DNA of 64,000 nucleotides from Cerrena zonata (Eukaryota > Basidiomycota > Agaricomycetes > Polyporales > Cerrenaceae). The translations under genes were made by a program, and so were the position numbers. The stretch covers positions 1-64,000 of the forward strand of contig JASBNA010000016.1 of the NCBI GenBank assembly GCA_038087015.1, given 5' to 3'. Shown one piece after another: positions 11,651 to 22,078 of this stretch. Numbering within the stretch: the first letter of the stretch is position 1; each line of letters begins with the position of its first letter. The notes under the pieces were generated by a model. The model searched no databases, was not told where the DNA came from, and was given only the letters and a program-made list of their open reading frames with translations.

Positions 11651-13279
11651 CTAGCAGGCATGGCGTTTTGCCTTGGCCACAGAACCCTCGTCGGTGAAGA
11701 AATTGAAAAGAAGCCTCTCCCCTGTGCCTTCAAAAAGGTAGGCGTAGTGAGAGAGGAGGCGGGCAGACACCGTCAGGCACTGTCCAGGGTATAGAGGGAT
11801 TTTAAGATCAAGCTGGGGGATACAAAAATGAACTACGGCCTCTCCAGCAGCCAGAATGACGGCGACGGTTTCCTTCGAGTCCCCTAAGTCGATATGCATG
11901 CCGTCTGAGTAACCAGAACAGAATGCAAGAGCATTCCCCAGCCCGTGGAAGTCAAACACCCCATCGCCAGCTTCATAAATCTGGGGGTACTTTTCTTGGA
12001 TCAGTTTCCTGACGCTGGAATAAAATCAGTTAACCTATCAGAAACATACAAATAAGGAGCGCATACCTGTCTGTGGTCTCAAAGTGAGATGGCAGCAAGG
12101 AGCGTAAGGTTTTTTCTACCTTGGGAATGACTAGTTTCCCTAAGGTACTCATGAGAGAGTGGAGGGCCTTGGTCGACTCTGCGTCTTGATTCTTAGAGTC
12201 CCCGGTAAGGAATATATCTTTGCTGTATTTGGACCACCCGCCCACATGGAAGGTGGGGAACACCTTGGTGTCTGAGCGGGCGACTTCGCGTGTAGGGTTT
12301 CCTCCAGCGGTGGGTTTAGTATCCATAAAATCCTTGAACGACGCCTTCAGGATCCTCCGCGTGTCTGCATTGATGACATTGTCATGCCTGGTGACAATGT
12401 ACTCAGGCAGCCCATGTACATTGCTAGGCATGGGGACCAGAAACCGTCCTGTGTCGGGCGCACATGGAAGCTCAGTTACCCCCAGATTCGGGAACCGGCA
12501 CTCCGTCAGAACTGCCCCTGTATCCTGGTCCCTGCCTGGCCGCGTCAGGTACAAGTGGGCGTCGTGCTGAATGCGATGGATGACTACCAAAATAAAAATA
12601 AACAGAATCACTTTAGTTACCCAGCATTAAATAATATCAGGCGAGTACATACCTGTGTTGAAGTCGAGAGCATCCTGCAGAGTGAGCCCCTTCTTGGCTA
12701 GTTTCTCTTGCCATTTCTCCTGGCGTTCTAATTGTTTCGCTGCCGATCGTGTTCTCTTCTTCCCCTTTTTCTCTAAAAGAACATAAACTAAGATCGGTAG
12801 GAATATCGTAATAAAATAAATTTAACGTACCTCTCGTTTGACCATATTTTCTCGGATTCAAACTCATGTCTTCAGGGTCTCTTAGGTATTGAGGCCTTTC
12901 ACGGGGAATAGGGACTGAAAAGAAGAAGAAACCAACCATTAGCTGCAATCCGATATTATAGAGATAATCCAAAAAAAAAATGGCGAGTCCACGTTATGTG
13001 AGTTAGAGAATAGTAGTAACGATAGCTGCCGAGCCCCTTGAGCCACCACTATTGCAAGTCCGCTGACAAACGCCGCGATAAATGCAGTGGTGGTCAAGAG
13101 ACCACGGGCCGTACCGAAACACCACGCCCCACCAATACACGAAGAACATAAAATACAAAGATAGATAAACGACACGTACCAGGTGCAAGATGTAATCGTC
13201 GTGCTCTTAATCTAGCTAAGATAGCCTCTCGCTGCCGCTGTTCCATTCTCTTTCTCTTTGTTTCTGGACATGTACCCAT
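11651..13279 (-). CDS. Fe(II)/2-oxoglutarate dioxygenase-like protein, possibly TET/JBP type
   Basis: The start MGTCPETKRKRMEQ at 13279 leads into a basic N-terminus. Exons then join through introns at about 13180-12915, 12830-12775, 12655-12590 and 12065-12015. The predicted protein is about 380 residues. The C-terminal exon has the double-stranded beta-helix signature of 2OG oxygenases: an H-x-D motif (GMHIDLGDS), then a distal His (ARLLSHYAYLF) and an Arg (GERLLFNFFTD) in the right order and spacing for iron and co-substrate binding. Basidiomycete genomes carry expanded TET/JBP-like genes of this general form, often among transposons, so DNA-base oxidation is one possibility. Another DSBH oxygenase is equally possible. 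No transposase lies beside it. Confidence 0.6.
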
Positions 13280-13343
13280 TGGATAGACGCGTTGATGAAA
13301 GGAATAACGAGGTGTTGAAGACGGAGGGTGACGAACAGTAGTT

Positions 13344-14854
13344 AGCGTTAGGAACGCTGACTATTGGGGAGGGCAAACAACGCGGATGGCCTTGAGAACG
13401 ACAGATACGGTCTTGAGAACGACAGATACGGTCTCGAGAACGATGGTAACGGTCTTGAGAACAACGGATACGGCCTTGGATGCAAGAGTTGTCGACGACG
13501 GCGGAATAGTAAGCGTTAGAAACGCTAGCTACACAGAGAACACCACAAATATAGCGGACGTTAGAAACGTCAACTACAGAGGGATGTAGGGAAGAGAGAA
13601 GCAACGCTCCTCTCTTTTTGAACCAACGTCCTTATGTCAGCATTACGCGAGGTAGGACCTCAAGCAACGATACGTGGCAACTCCGAGTTCCGGGACGCGT
13701 TTGATCGCATTTAGTCAACGCATGGTGTTCTCTTGAGCCGAATTGAGGAGAATAGTAGGCGTTAGAAACGCCTACTATTGGAAAGTCAAACCAGGGAGAG
13801 ATCGAGAGGAGCGAGAATGAGAGAGTTGAACGAGATCGAGTAGAATAGTAGGCGTTAGAAACGCCTACTACATCGAGTCCACCGAGATCGAGAGGAATGA
13901 GATCGAGAGGAATGAGAACGAGGGGCAGATAGAGAGGAACAAGAATGAGAAGAATAGCAGGCGTTAGAAACGCCGACTATGTCGAGTCCACCGAGATCGA
14001 GAGGAACGAGAACGAGGGAGAGTCAAACGAGGGAGAGTCAAATAAGTACAAGACGAATAGCAGGCGTTAGAAACGCCGACTACAAGAAGAAACGAGAATG
14101 AGAATGAGTGGGAGATTGAGAGGAACGAGACAGTCGAACAAGGGACATTCAAATGACCACAAGAAGAATAGCAGGCATTAGAAACGCCTACTACGTCAAG
14201 TTGAGCAAGAGAATGTCGAACGAGGGAGAGATTGAGAGGAATGAGAGGAACAAGAGAGTCAAACGAGGGACATTCGAACAAGTGCAAGATGAATAGCAGG
14301 CGTTAGAAACGCCGACTATGTCGAGTCCACCGAGATCGAGAAGATTGAGGACGAGAGAAATGAGAATAATAGCAGGTGTTATAAACACCGACTACGTCGA
14401 GTCCACCGAGAACGAGAGGAATGAGAACGGGAGAAACGATAAGAATAGCAGGTGTTATAAACACCGACTACGTCGAGTCCACCGAGAACGAGAGGGACGA
14501 GAGAGAGAGGAGCGAGAACGAGAGGGACGAGAGAGAGAGGAGCGAGAACGAGAGGGACGAGAGAGAGAGGAGCGAGAACGAGAGGGACGAGAGAGAGAGG
14601 AGCGAGAACGAGAGAAACGGTAAGAATAGCAGGCGTTAGAAACGCCGACTACACCGAGTCCACCGAGAACGAGAGGACCGAGAACGAGAGGACCGAGAAC
14701 GAGAGGAGCGAGAACGAGAGGACCGAGAACGAGAGGAGCGAGAACGAGAGGAGCGAGAACGAGAGGAGCGAGAACGAGAGCAAGAATGAGTCCACCGACG
14801 GCGACAAGAGCAAGTCCAACGACGGCGAGCAGTATAGGCAGCGTTAGGAACGCC
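13344..14854. repeat. Array of 13 small hairpins (GGCGTT-AGA-AACGCC family)
   Basis: Thirteen copies of a 15 nt hairpin core start at 13344, 13512, 13557, 13758, 13851, 13960, 14063, 14174, 14299, 14375, 14451, 14632 and 14840. Most sit in the longer context GAATAG-NN-core-NNCTA. Arm pairs vary together: AGCGTT/AACGCT, GACGTT/AACGTC, GGCGTT/AACGCC and GGTGTT/AACACC. Spacers are GA-rich and differ in length. Open frames on the minus strand that repeat VGVSNACYS are translations of the repeat and are not treated as genes. Confidence 0.85.
14484..14790. repeat. Purine-rich minisatellites (30 bp x4, then 15 bp x about 8)
   Basis: A 30 bp unit (GAGAACGAGAGGGACGAGAG plus ten more purine-rich bases) repeats about four times at 14484-14603. 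From about 14664 a 15 bp unit (GAGAACGAGAGGACC, or ending AGC) repeats about eight times. The tract is embedded in the hairpin array and separates copies 11-13. Confidence 0.75.
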
Positions 14855-14929
14855 AACTACAGAGACCATCGACCCATTGCACGAGGTAGAACCTCGGGCA
14901 ACGGACGGTGGTGGTGGTGGTGGAGAGAA

Positions 14930-15345
14930 AGAAGAAAGCGCTAAGTCCTCGATCGAAGGATCAAAACGCGATTCAGATCTCGGAATGTTCCGAGATTTGC
15001 GCTTCTCGGAAGATTCCGAGATTTGCGTTCCTCGGACCGGCCCGGGATTTGCGTTTTGACGTCGATCACGATCGTGATCGGGGACTCGGACCGGGCTCGC
15101 GCTTGCGTCCATCTTGCTCTTTCTTTCCATCCACCACCACCACCACCTCCACCTCCACCGGTAACCGAAGGATCTTCCTTCTGTTATCGTCTCTTCCACT
15201 GCCCCCCTGGTAACTGAAGGATCTTCCTTCCGTTATTTTTCTCCTTGATTTTGCCGCTGACTTCCTCGATTTCGCCGCCGCCGCCATTTCACCGCTACCC
15301 TCGTCTTCTCACCTCTCACCTCGTCTTCTCTCTCGGCCGCCTCCC
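14930..15345. other. Repetitive non-coding stretch upstream of the 876-residue protein gene
   Basis: This contains tandem pieces around GATTCCGAGATTTGCG (14980-15050), a GTG/CAC trinucleotide tract, and two copies of AACYGAAGGATCTTCCTTC (about 15162 and 15211). I see no gene. Confidence 0.45.
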
Positions 15346-15463
15346 CTCGCGTTTTCTCCTCGTATTCCCCGGTCGCTGGCATTGATAGCCTGAGGACATT
15401 CCTTGCCCTATCATTGTCAGTTTCCTATCCTCAAGCTGGTCGTCGGACCCGTTACCTCGGTCG
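15346..15463 (+). repeat. 118 bp direct repeat, copy 1
   Basis: This copy begins CTCGCGTTTTCTCCTCG and ends ACCTCGGTCG, and it recurs at 16221-16338 with only a few substitutions. The two copies bracket a foldback element. Confidence 0.85.
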
Positions 15464-15505
15464 TTTCCTCTCGGTCATCCCTCGTCGTTTTCTCCTCCTC
15501 CCCTC

Positions 15506-16220
15506 CACTGGACCGTAGCCCAAATTTTAGGCTTCATAAAAGTAAGGTCAAATTTTATAAAAAGTCTCTCACAAAACATGATTTTAAGCACCTAAAAATT
15601 GTCAAAAAATGCAGAATTTCAGCAAAATTTGATGAATCATAAAATTCTTGGCTAATTCAGACTTTTGTATCTAATTTTTAGACTTTAGAAGTATTGAATT
15701 TTTGCTTATTTTTTATTGGAGAAAAGTTTACTATCCAAAATTCAAAATTTTGACACACTTTTGATTCTCCAAAAGTAATATAAAATTTAAACTGCTAATT
15801 TGGAAAGGTCAGTGATATTGCATACTTAAATATCTCTATCAGATAGTATAATTGACAGAGACTATGATTTACCAACAATAGTAGTCTATATCTTCTCTCT
15901 AGGCTCTCTATTTATAATACTTAATTTTGATATATACAATTATATTATGATTTCTAGAGAAATAAAAGTGTATCAAAATTTTGAATTTTGGATAGTAAAC
16001 TTTTCTCCAATAAAAAATAAACAAAAATTCAATACTTCTAAAGTCTAAAAATTAGATACAAAAGTCTGAATTAGCCAAGAATTTTATGATTCATCAAATT
16101 TTGCTGAAATTCTGCATTTTTTGACAATTTTTAGGTGCTTAAAATCATGTTTTGTAAGAGACTTTTTATAAAATTTGACCTTACTTTTATGAAGCCTAAA
16201 ATTTGGGCTACGATCCAGTG
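15506..16220. mobile_element. 715 bp foldback MITE, copy 1
   Basis: The element begins CACTGGACCGTAGCCC and ends with the inverse GGGCTACGATCCAGTG. Nearly its whole length folds back, each half being the reverse complement of the other. It is flanked by a 3 bp duplication, CTC (15503-15505 and 16221-16223). The CACTG ends and 3 bp duplication fit the CACTA/CMC superfamily. It encodes no transposase and is non-autonomous. It lies between two 118 bp direct repeats upstream of the 876-residue protein gene. Confidence 0.9.
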
Positions 16221-16338
16221 CTCGCGTTTTCTCCTCGTATTCCCCGGTCGCTGGCATTGATAGCCTGAGGACATTCCTTGCCCTATCATTGTCAGTTTCC
16301 TTTCCTCAAGCTAGTCGTTGGACCCGTTACCTCGGTCG
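16221..16338 (+). repeat. 118 bp direct repeat, copy 2
   Basis: This is the second copy of 15346-15463. It lies 345 bp upstream of the start codon of the next gene, so the duplication may belong to that gene's promoter region. Confidence 0.85.
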
Positions 16339-16682
16339 CCTTCCATTGTCGTATTCGGTCGCCCCCGCCGTCGCCGAAACAAACATCCGTATGTTCTTTC
16401 TTTTTTCTTTTTTCTTTCTTTAATCTCACTTAGCCTTGCTCATTCTCCAGGTCGTTCTCAGTTCTCCTAGCCGTCTTTAAAGCAAAGCTCCGTACGTATT
16501 TCTTTTTTTCATTTCCCTTTCTTTATTCTCACTTTATCAATTATTCAATAGACTCCATATCTCGTGCCTGCGTAAACTCTGCCCACCCCTCCCCCTCACC
16601 CCTCGGCAACTCTCCAAGTATGTCCTACGTTGCTAAAATTTACACCTCCCACCTTTAATATTCTAATTTTACAGACATCGCA

Positions 16683-19366
16683 ATGGCTAACTTACAACGT
16701 CAGCATTTCCTTACCGAATTAGGCCTCCAGGTGACAAGGTGGAATGCCCCCTGTCCATACCCATTCAACAGCGACAACTACAGCCATGTTCGAGAGGACT
16801 GGTCTATGCATCACGCTTTGCGGTCGTATATTCCGGACGTCAACCCCGGATACCATTTCTTCTTGCCTATCTGGTGGGGCCGGGACGATTATTTTTATCT
16901 TTCATTCCTCCCCCGCAATCTAAACCTGAATGCGGATCCTATCCTCCACTGCCTCAGTGACGCGTTCAGGATCGGATCAAGGGGGCGATATCAGCCCATT
17001 ATCGAGAAAGTCCCAGGCGGATATCGCCTTCAGGAATCATACGTTAAACAGTGGACAGAGCTCGAGAACCATCTACACCACCTGTACATGGCCCTCAAGC
17101 GTGGCAGGGAGCAATGGATGCCCCTGCTTTGCAAGCCGCCTAGAAGACCAAACCACATCGGATATCAGGAGCCCGCAGAAACAAGAGGAGATGCTGCTGG
17201 CAGAATATTTGCAGCTCGGCGTGAATTCTTAGCGATGGCATGCTGGGTTACCATGTTTCTCGCTAAAATCGACCACAATAAACCCAACCCCGACACCCAG
17301 AACTGGATCAAGGCCCTTGCCGATTACAATATTCCCCGCTACTTAGTCGACGCCTTGCGACGCTCGCCCTTTTTTACCGACTTCTCAGGAACTACAGTTC
17401 GCCAAGGGATGATTATCGACATGGCCATCGAATGGTCATTCTGTGCAGGGAACATGTCCTACATGTTCGAGTTCGCTAATGTACCTATCTGGTACTTTTA
17501 CCATACAGAAAACATGTTCAAACGTCATCCATACCAACTGGCGAACGTCCTCCTCCCAAGGCCTAGCGATATCCAAAGGCTGCAGGTGACCAAGAAATAT
17601 GTCCAATTCAACGACATCTGCGACGTCAAGTTTGACGCACTCTCCAAGCAGCAACCTTCAGAAACCATTCACGAATTTCTCCAACGGCGCCATGACTCAC
17701 AGGAGAAAATGGCTCGGGATGAACCACCTTCTGCTCTCCAGAGGAGACAGAATAGAACTCAATCGCACACTTCAAATCTCGGTACATGGCTCCGACTCAG
17801 GTCAAAGGTCTACGAGTGGCAACCGGTCCCTTACCCCCCCTATCATTTCCGCACCATTATCCATGAGGCCGATGCCGACGACGTCTTTAATAGCTTTGCA
17901 GGCGGCCAAGTCATCTACAATGCTTGGGATGACTGCTTCGATCTCTGCAAGGACTTGGATCCCACTGCGGTGCCGCTTGCAGGGCTCAATGCTTACGATG
18001 ACGACGACGACGAGGAAGACGAGACCTATCATGGCATGCAACCTTTGGGTCCTGCTTTTGATATCGGCCACTACGACCCCCCCGAAGGCCTCGCACCTGA
18101 CAATGCACTCACCTTTACTCAGCCAGCTGCTGAAGGTGTCCTCATCGACAACCAATTCCAACTCGCGTGGACTATTCATAACCTCCCCAACCTGCAAACC
18201 ACTCTTCAAGGGCGATATGGGCTTCAACAGTTTGTTTCTCTTGAACCCCACGAGCAGGCTCCTTTGACTTACACTCTCAAGGATGCCCTGACCCCCTTTG
18301 TTGAGCGGTCAGAAGATGAGATGGTGACTCTGACAGCTGAGTTCAGCGAAGTTGTATGCGCATTTGCATACATCTTGTGCTTGAACAATACAAATATCGA
18401 CATCGTCACCCCCAAGCTGTCCGATATTCTATTTTCCACCAAGGTATTTGTCAGGAAGGTGAATCGGGGTCTCTTTGTGCCACCCAATCCTGTCCAAGTC
18501 ATCCCGAAGCCTCCAATAACAAGAGGCCAGCCTATTCGCAGAGATGGTGACGCCGACCGCAAGATCTGGTTTATTTTTCCCCACGAATACCGGAACGGCG
18601 AACCCTACATTGGCGTCAACTCCGTCATCACCTACAAACAGGTATTTAGGGAGCAATGGGGACCATCGCTTGAGGAGATCGGCAAGGAAATGACGAGACG
18701 CGGTATCCCATTCATGCTTGTCTGGTCTGACCAGAAGGTCCCTCGTCGTATTCCCATTATCCCACCTCTTTCGACAACAATGCGACCCGCCAACTTCGTC
18801 TACTCAGCGAGCGACTACCTGGCCTACATCAACCAGAGGCTCAATTTGTTTAGACATCTTCCCCTGGCCAAGACTGCTCTTCGTCAAGGTGGAATTATCT
18901 GGCGCCTTGCTTTGGAGTCATTTGAGGTCGGAGCTCAACCTCCCAGCTCAGTCGCAGGCGGACTCAATGAGCACATTTCCAATGCTTTCTCATTTCAGCT
19001 GCCAGTTGGAAGGTTTATGGAGAATATCCTCACCGACGACGAGATCGATGTCATCTGCGGAGTCTATACAGACCAAACCGGTGAGTCCATAGCACTCTCA
19101 TTTTCTATTTACATTGCTAACATTGTATTTTAGACATCAAAAACCAGACCATGCTGCGATCTTGGTGGCCGTTGCCCACCGTATGGTCAACCTGTGGCCT
19201 CAATACAGGTTACTGGACCAGGGAATGTGAAACCTGGTTCCAGAAACACCTGTTGAAGATTCTCACAGGGGGTGTGCAGCCACTAAGGTCTAGTGAATGG
19301 CGAACGAGTCTCCGGTGGCATAAGCCGGAAACTGCAAAGCTGATGAGGGCATTGGAAGTCGACTAG
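16683..19366 (+). CDS. 876-residue protein, mushroom-type family of unknown function
   Basis: There are two exons: 16683-19080, and 19134-19366 after a 53 nt GTGAGT...TAG intron (phase 1). Together they make 877 codons including the stop. The first ATG follows a pyrimidine tract ending ACAG, so a leader intron just upstream is possible. I see no catalytic motif. The protein has many aromatics, an acidic run (YDDDDDEEDE) near residue 440, and a C-terminal block with SWWPLPTVW, LNTGYWTRECETWF and EWRTSLRWH. That block resembles an abundant, uncharacterised protein family in Agaricomycete genomes; this is recall, not a search. The intact long frame beside relics suggests a recent or selected copy. 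It is probably cargo of the inverted-arm island. Confidence 0.8.
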
Positions 19367-19756
19367 GTGGGGGTTGAATTTTACTCGTAGGACTATGCAC
19401 GTGGACTTGTTTTTATAAACGTTTTCTTGCGCAGACTTTGATTTGGTTTAGTTTTTGCAGACTTTGATTTGTTTTTGTAGACGCTTTCTTGCCTAGACAC
19501 TGACTTAGCTGAGTTGATGTCGATTTGTTTTTTGACCTGCAGACACTTGGGCGTTGTTTTTTTTCTTGCCGACTATGTACTCCTCGTATCGTCTTTTGGT
19601 TGCCGCATATGCCTCCCCTTATAACTTGTGTACAATATGTATGGAACAGCATGAACAATTGTTCAAATAGCGTGAACAATTTTTCAAACAGTGTGGAAAG
19701 ATATGCATGATTAAATCAACAAATAACTGTGTAAATAATCACCCAAGATGAAAAGT
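19367..19756. other. 3' flank of the 876-residue protein gene
   Basis: No gene is seen. Short T-rich direct repeats (GACTTTGATTTG with variants) occur at 19434-19500, and GAACAATTGTTCAAA-like repeats at 19650-19690. This probably includes the transcript end. Confidence 0.4.
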
Positions 19757-20483
19757 ATCAGAGGAAAGATAAGGAGAGGAAGGCAGATGTGTCTTATCTT
19801 ATCTAAGAAAGGGTATATGGGGCAGGTACCACTGAAATATAGCAAGTGTGCATAGCTCAGTTGGTTGAACGCGTTAATTCGTGCATGGAGGCGTGGCAGA
19901 GCCCTAGGTTCAAGCCGCGCCAGTGTCTATCGTTACTCCGGTAATTAGGGCACCGCCTTCTAGCTCATGTGACTTCTCTCCCATCATCTCTCTTCATTCT
20001 AATAACTCTCCTCATTTTATCTTTTTTTTTGACACCGCTACAGATGTCGTACTCACTGTTTTCCTAAAATGGTAACTTTTCTCTCTTACTTTCTTTTCTC
20101 TCTCTTCAACCTGTGTATCTACTGTTACCTCACTACTTTTCTCATTGTACAATGTCTGTACTGTCTCCAACTCTTCCATTCAATCAAAATATCAAACATA
20201 CTCACTGTTTCAATTTTACTTTTTCTGCACCAAAGCAAGTTCTCTGTATATTTCTCACTGTGACTACTTGTTTATGAGTGTTGTATACCTTGTATCTTCT
20301 CATTGGTTTGTCATTTCTCTGTCAATGTCACTCATCAATGTCAAAATAACAAGTTTCAGTTGTCTGTATTTTTTTCTCAAATCTTCAATCTTCAATTTGA
20401 CCATTACAATGGCTTCAACTGTTCTAATATTTCCTCAACCAAGTGAACTTTGTAAAATGTATACTGCAGTTCTACCTCTGTTG
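19757..20483 (+). repeat. Right arm of ~725 bp inverted repeat, with tRNA-like A and B boxes
   Basis: This is the near-identical inverted copy of 7768-8492. The A box is TAGCTCAGTTGG (19853-19864) and the B box-like motif is GGTTCAAGCC (19917-19926), followed by TACTCCGGTAATTAG. The 64-codon frame at 20069-20263 is identical in both arms but is hydrophobic low-complexity and is not called a gene. Similarity fades by about 20515. Confidence 0.85.
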
Positions 20484-20679
20484 ATAGAATCTGTTGCTTG
20501 CTAACTATCTAATAGCAGATTTTGCTGCCCTAAACAATATTTGATTGCAGACAGTGACCAACAAACTGTAGAAGCATTAATAGAGATAATTTATTGTACC
20601 CTAACTTATCTACAAGGGGGTAATAATGTGACTTACAAAAAAGATAGCAAAGATAATGAATAGAGTGAGGGGGTATATG

Positions 20680-21015
20680 CAACCCTAACTCATCCAATGG
20701 GCAAGCAAAGATAGATACAAAAAATAATAATAGTGAGGGAAATATGATGGTGAGAGTGAGTGTGATGATATAAGGAAACATGATAGTGGGAAATATAATG
20801 AGGGGGAATATAATAGAGGGGGACACAGTGAGGAGATATGGTGAGGAGACATGGTGAGAAACACAGTGAGGGGACATAGTGAGGGGATACAGTGAGGGAA
20901 GACACAGTGAGGCATATGACAGAAGGGGCACATGACAGGAGGGGCACATGACAGGAGAGGCACATGACAGGAGAGGCACATGACAGGAGGGGCTGGATAC
21001 GCAACCCTAACTCAT
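20680..21015. repeat. Purine-rich satellite between two GCAACCCTAACTCATCC copies
   Basis: GCAACCCTAACTCATCC occurs at about 20680 and 21000 and brackets GA-rich sequence. At 20913-20993 a 16 bp unit (CACATGACAGGAGRGG) repeats about five times. No gene is seen from here to 21300. The stretch 21120-21290 has short inverted CCCCATCAATCCCC-like motifs. Confidence 0.7.
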
Positions 21016-22078
21016 CCCAGAAAACCCTAAGTATGACAAATAATGATGACAGATGACAGATGAGAAAAAAAAAAAGTGAGTCAGGAGTGATTTGAATAGA
21101 GACACAGCATTCAAAATGGCAAGGGGATAACTCCAGATAATCCCCATCAATCCCCTTGCCAAAATGAGAACCCCCATCAATCCCCATGACCAAAAAGGAA
21201 ACTGCCAAGAATTCCCACTGTAATATATGTCATGATGGGGATTTGATGGGGATTGGGGGGGATTTGGGGGGATTGGGACATATGCAGGCAGGGGACATAC
21301 CAGAACTGCCGTGTATGGGTTGGCTGTGTTGGCGCCTACTCAGGACCTGAGTAGGACCGGTAATAGTGTTAGGCTTATGTGGCGTCGCTTGCGGCCCAAG
21401 TCTCGTCATGTGAGACCATTACGGCGGTCGTCGAGGCCTTGCCTCACGACTACCGTGCGGACCTTGGTCCGCTCGTGCACGCTTCCGCTCAGCTTCAAGA
21501 GAAGCTGATGAAGGCCCGGAACATCATCGAGAAGTTCCGGGAGCACGAACGCGCTGGCACATTCCCTAAATGGATTGCCGCTAAAGCGCCCGTACTCCAA
21601 GCATGCAAGGAGTACGAAGAGTATCAGGGGAACTACCAAGAAGGTGGTCCCGTTCATGCGGCCGCCGTCCCTTTGGACGAGGCAATGAATGCGGAGGATC
21701 CCCCTCCCGCTGATGCTCCCCGCCCCCTCATTCCCACTCGCTCCCCCGTCAAGGAGGAGCTTGACGTGGCGACTCTGACCTACAACCAGAGTCTCTTGTC
21801 CCATGCCATCAAGGACAAGCAGAATGAGGTCCTCTTCCTCGAATATGAGCTTTCAGATTCGAAACTCATGTTTAACTGGTGGAGGAAGGCGGAGGAACTG
21901 TATACCGCAGTTTCGCCTAGATGGAAAGTACCCGTCATCGATCACGACGAGGTCAGAGGATTTACGGAGAACCCGATCCTCAAGGTGAAATATCGCGCTA
22001 TCAGAGCCAACGGCTCCATCTTCATGGGCGCCGCTATTCAAATCGTTTCATTACGTGAGAGAGCGGCCAACATCAAGT

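Noticed and set aside
13344..14854. CRISPR-like array (regular short palindromic repeats with spacers)
   Set aside because: Repeats are only about 15-25 nt with varied stems, the spacers are low-complexity and unequal, and the genome is eukaryotic. It is described as a hairpin array instead.
13964..15199. Minus-strand open frames rich in Ser/Arg and repeating VGVSNACYS
   Set aside because: They are translations of the purine-rich minisatellite and the hairpin repeat. There are no introns, no conserved start, and the frames change with repeat length.
17599..18267. 222-codon frame overlapping the 876-residue protein gene
   Set aside because: It lies in another frame of a clearly coding exon and has the Ser/Thr/Pro bias of an out-of-frame translation.
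7768..20483. KDZ-type transposon carrying a TET/JBP gene
   Set aside because: No transposase of that type is visible between the arms. Only the dioxygenase-like gene would fit, so the idea is not supported as a feature.
21490..21530. A second hammerhead at CTGATGAAGGCC
   Set aside because: The CTGATGA core is present, but no GAAA strand follows at the required distance and the flanking stems do not pair.
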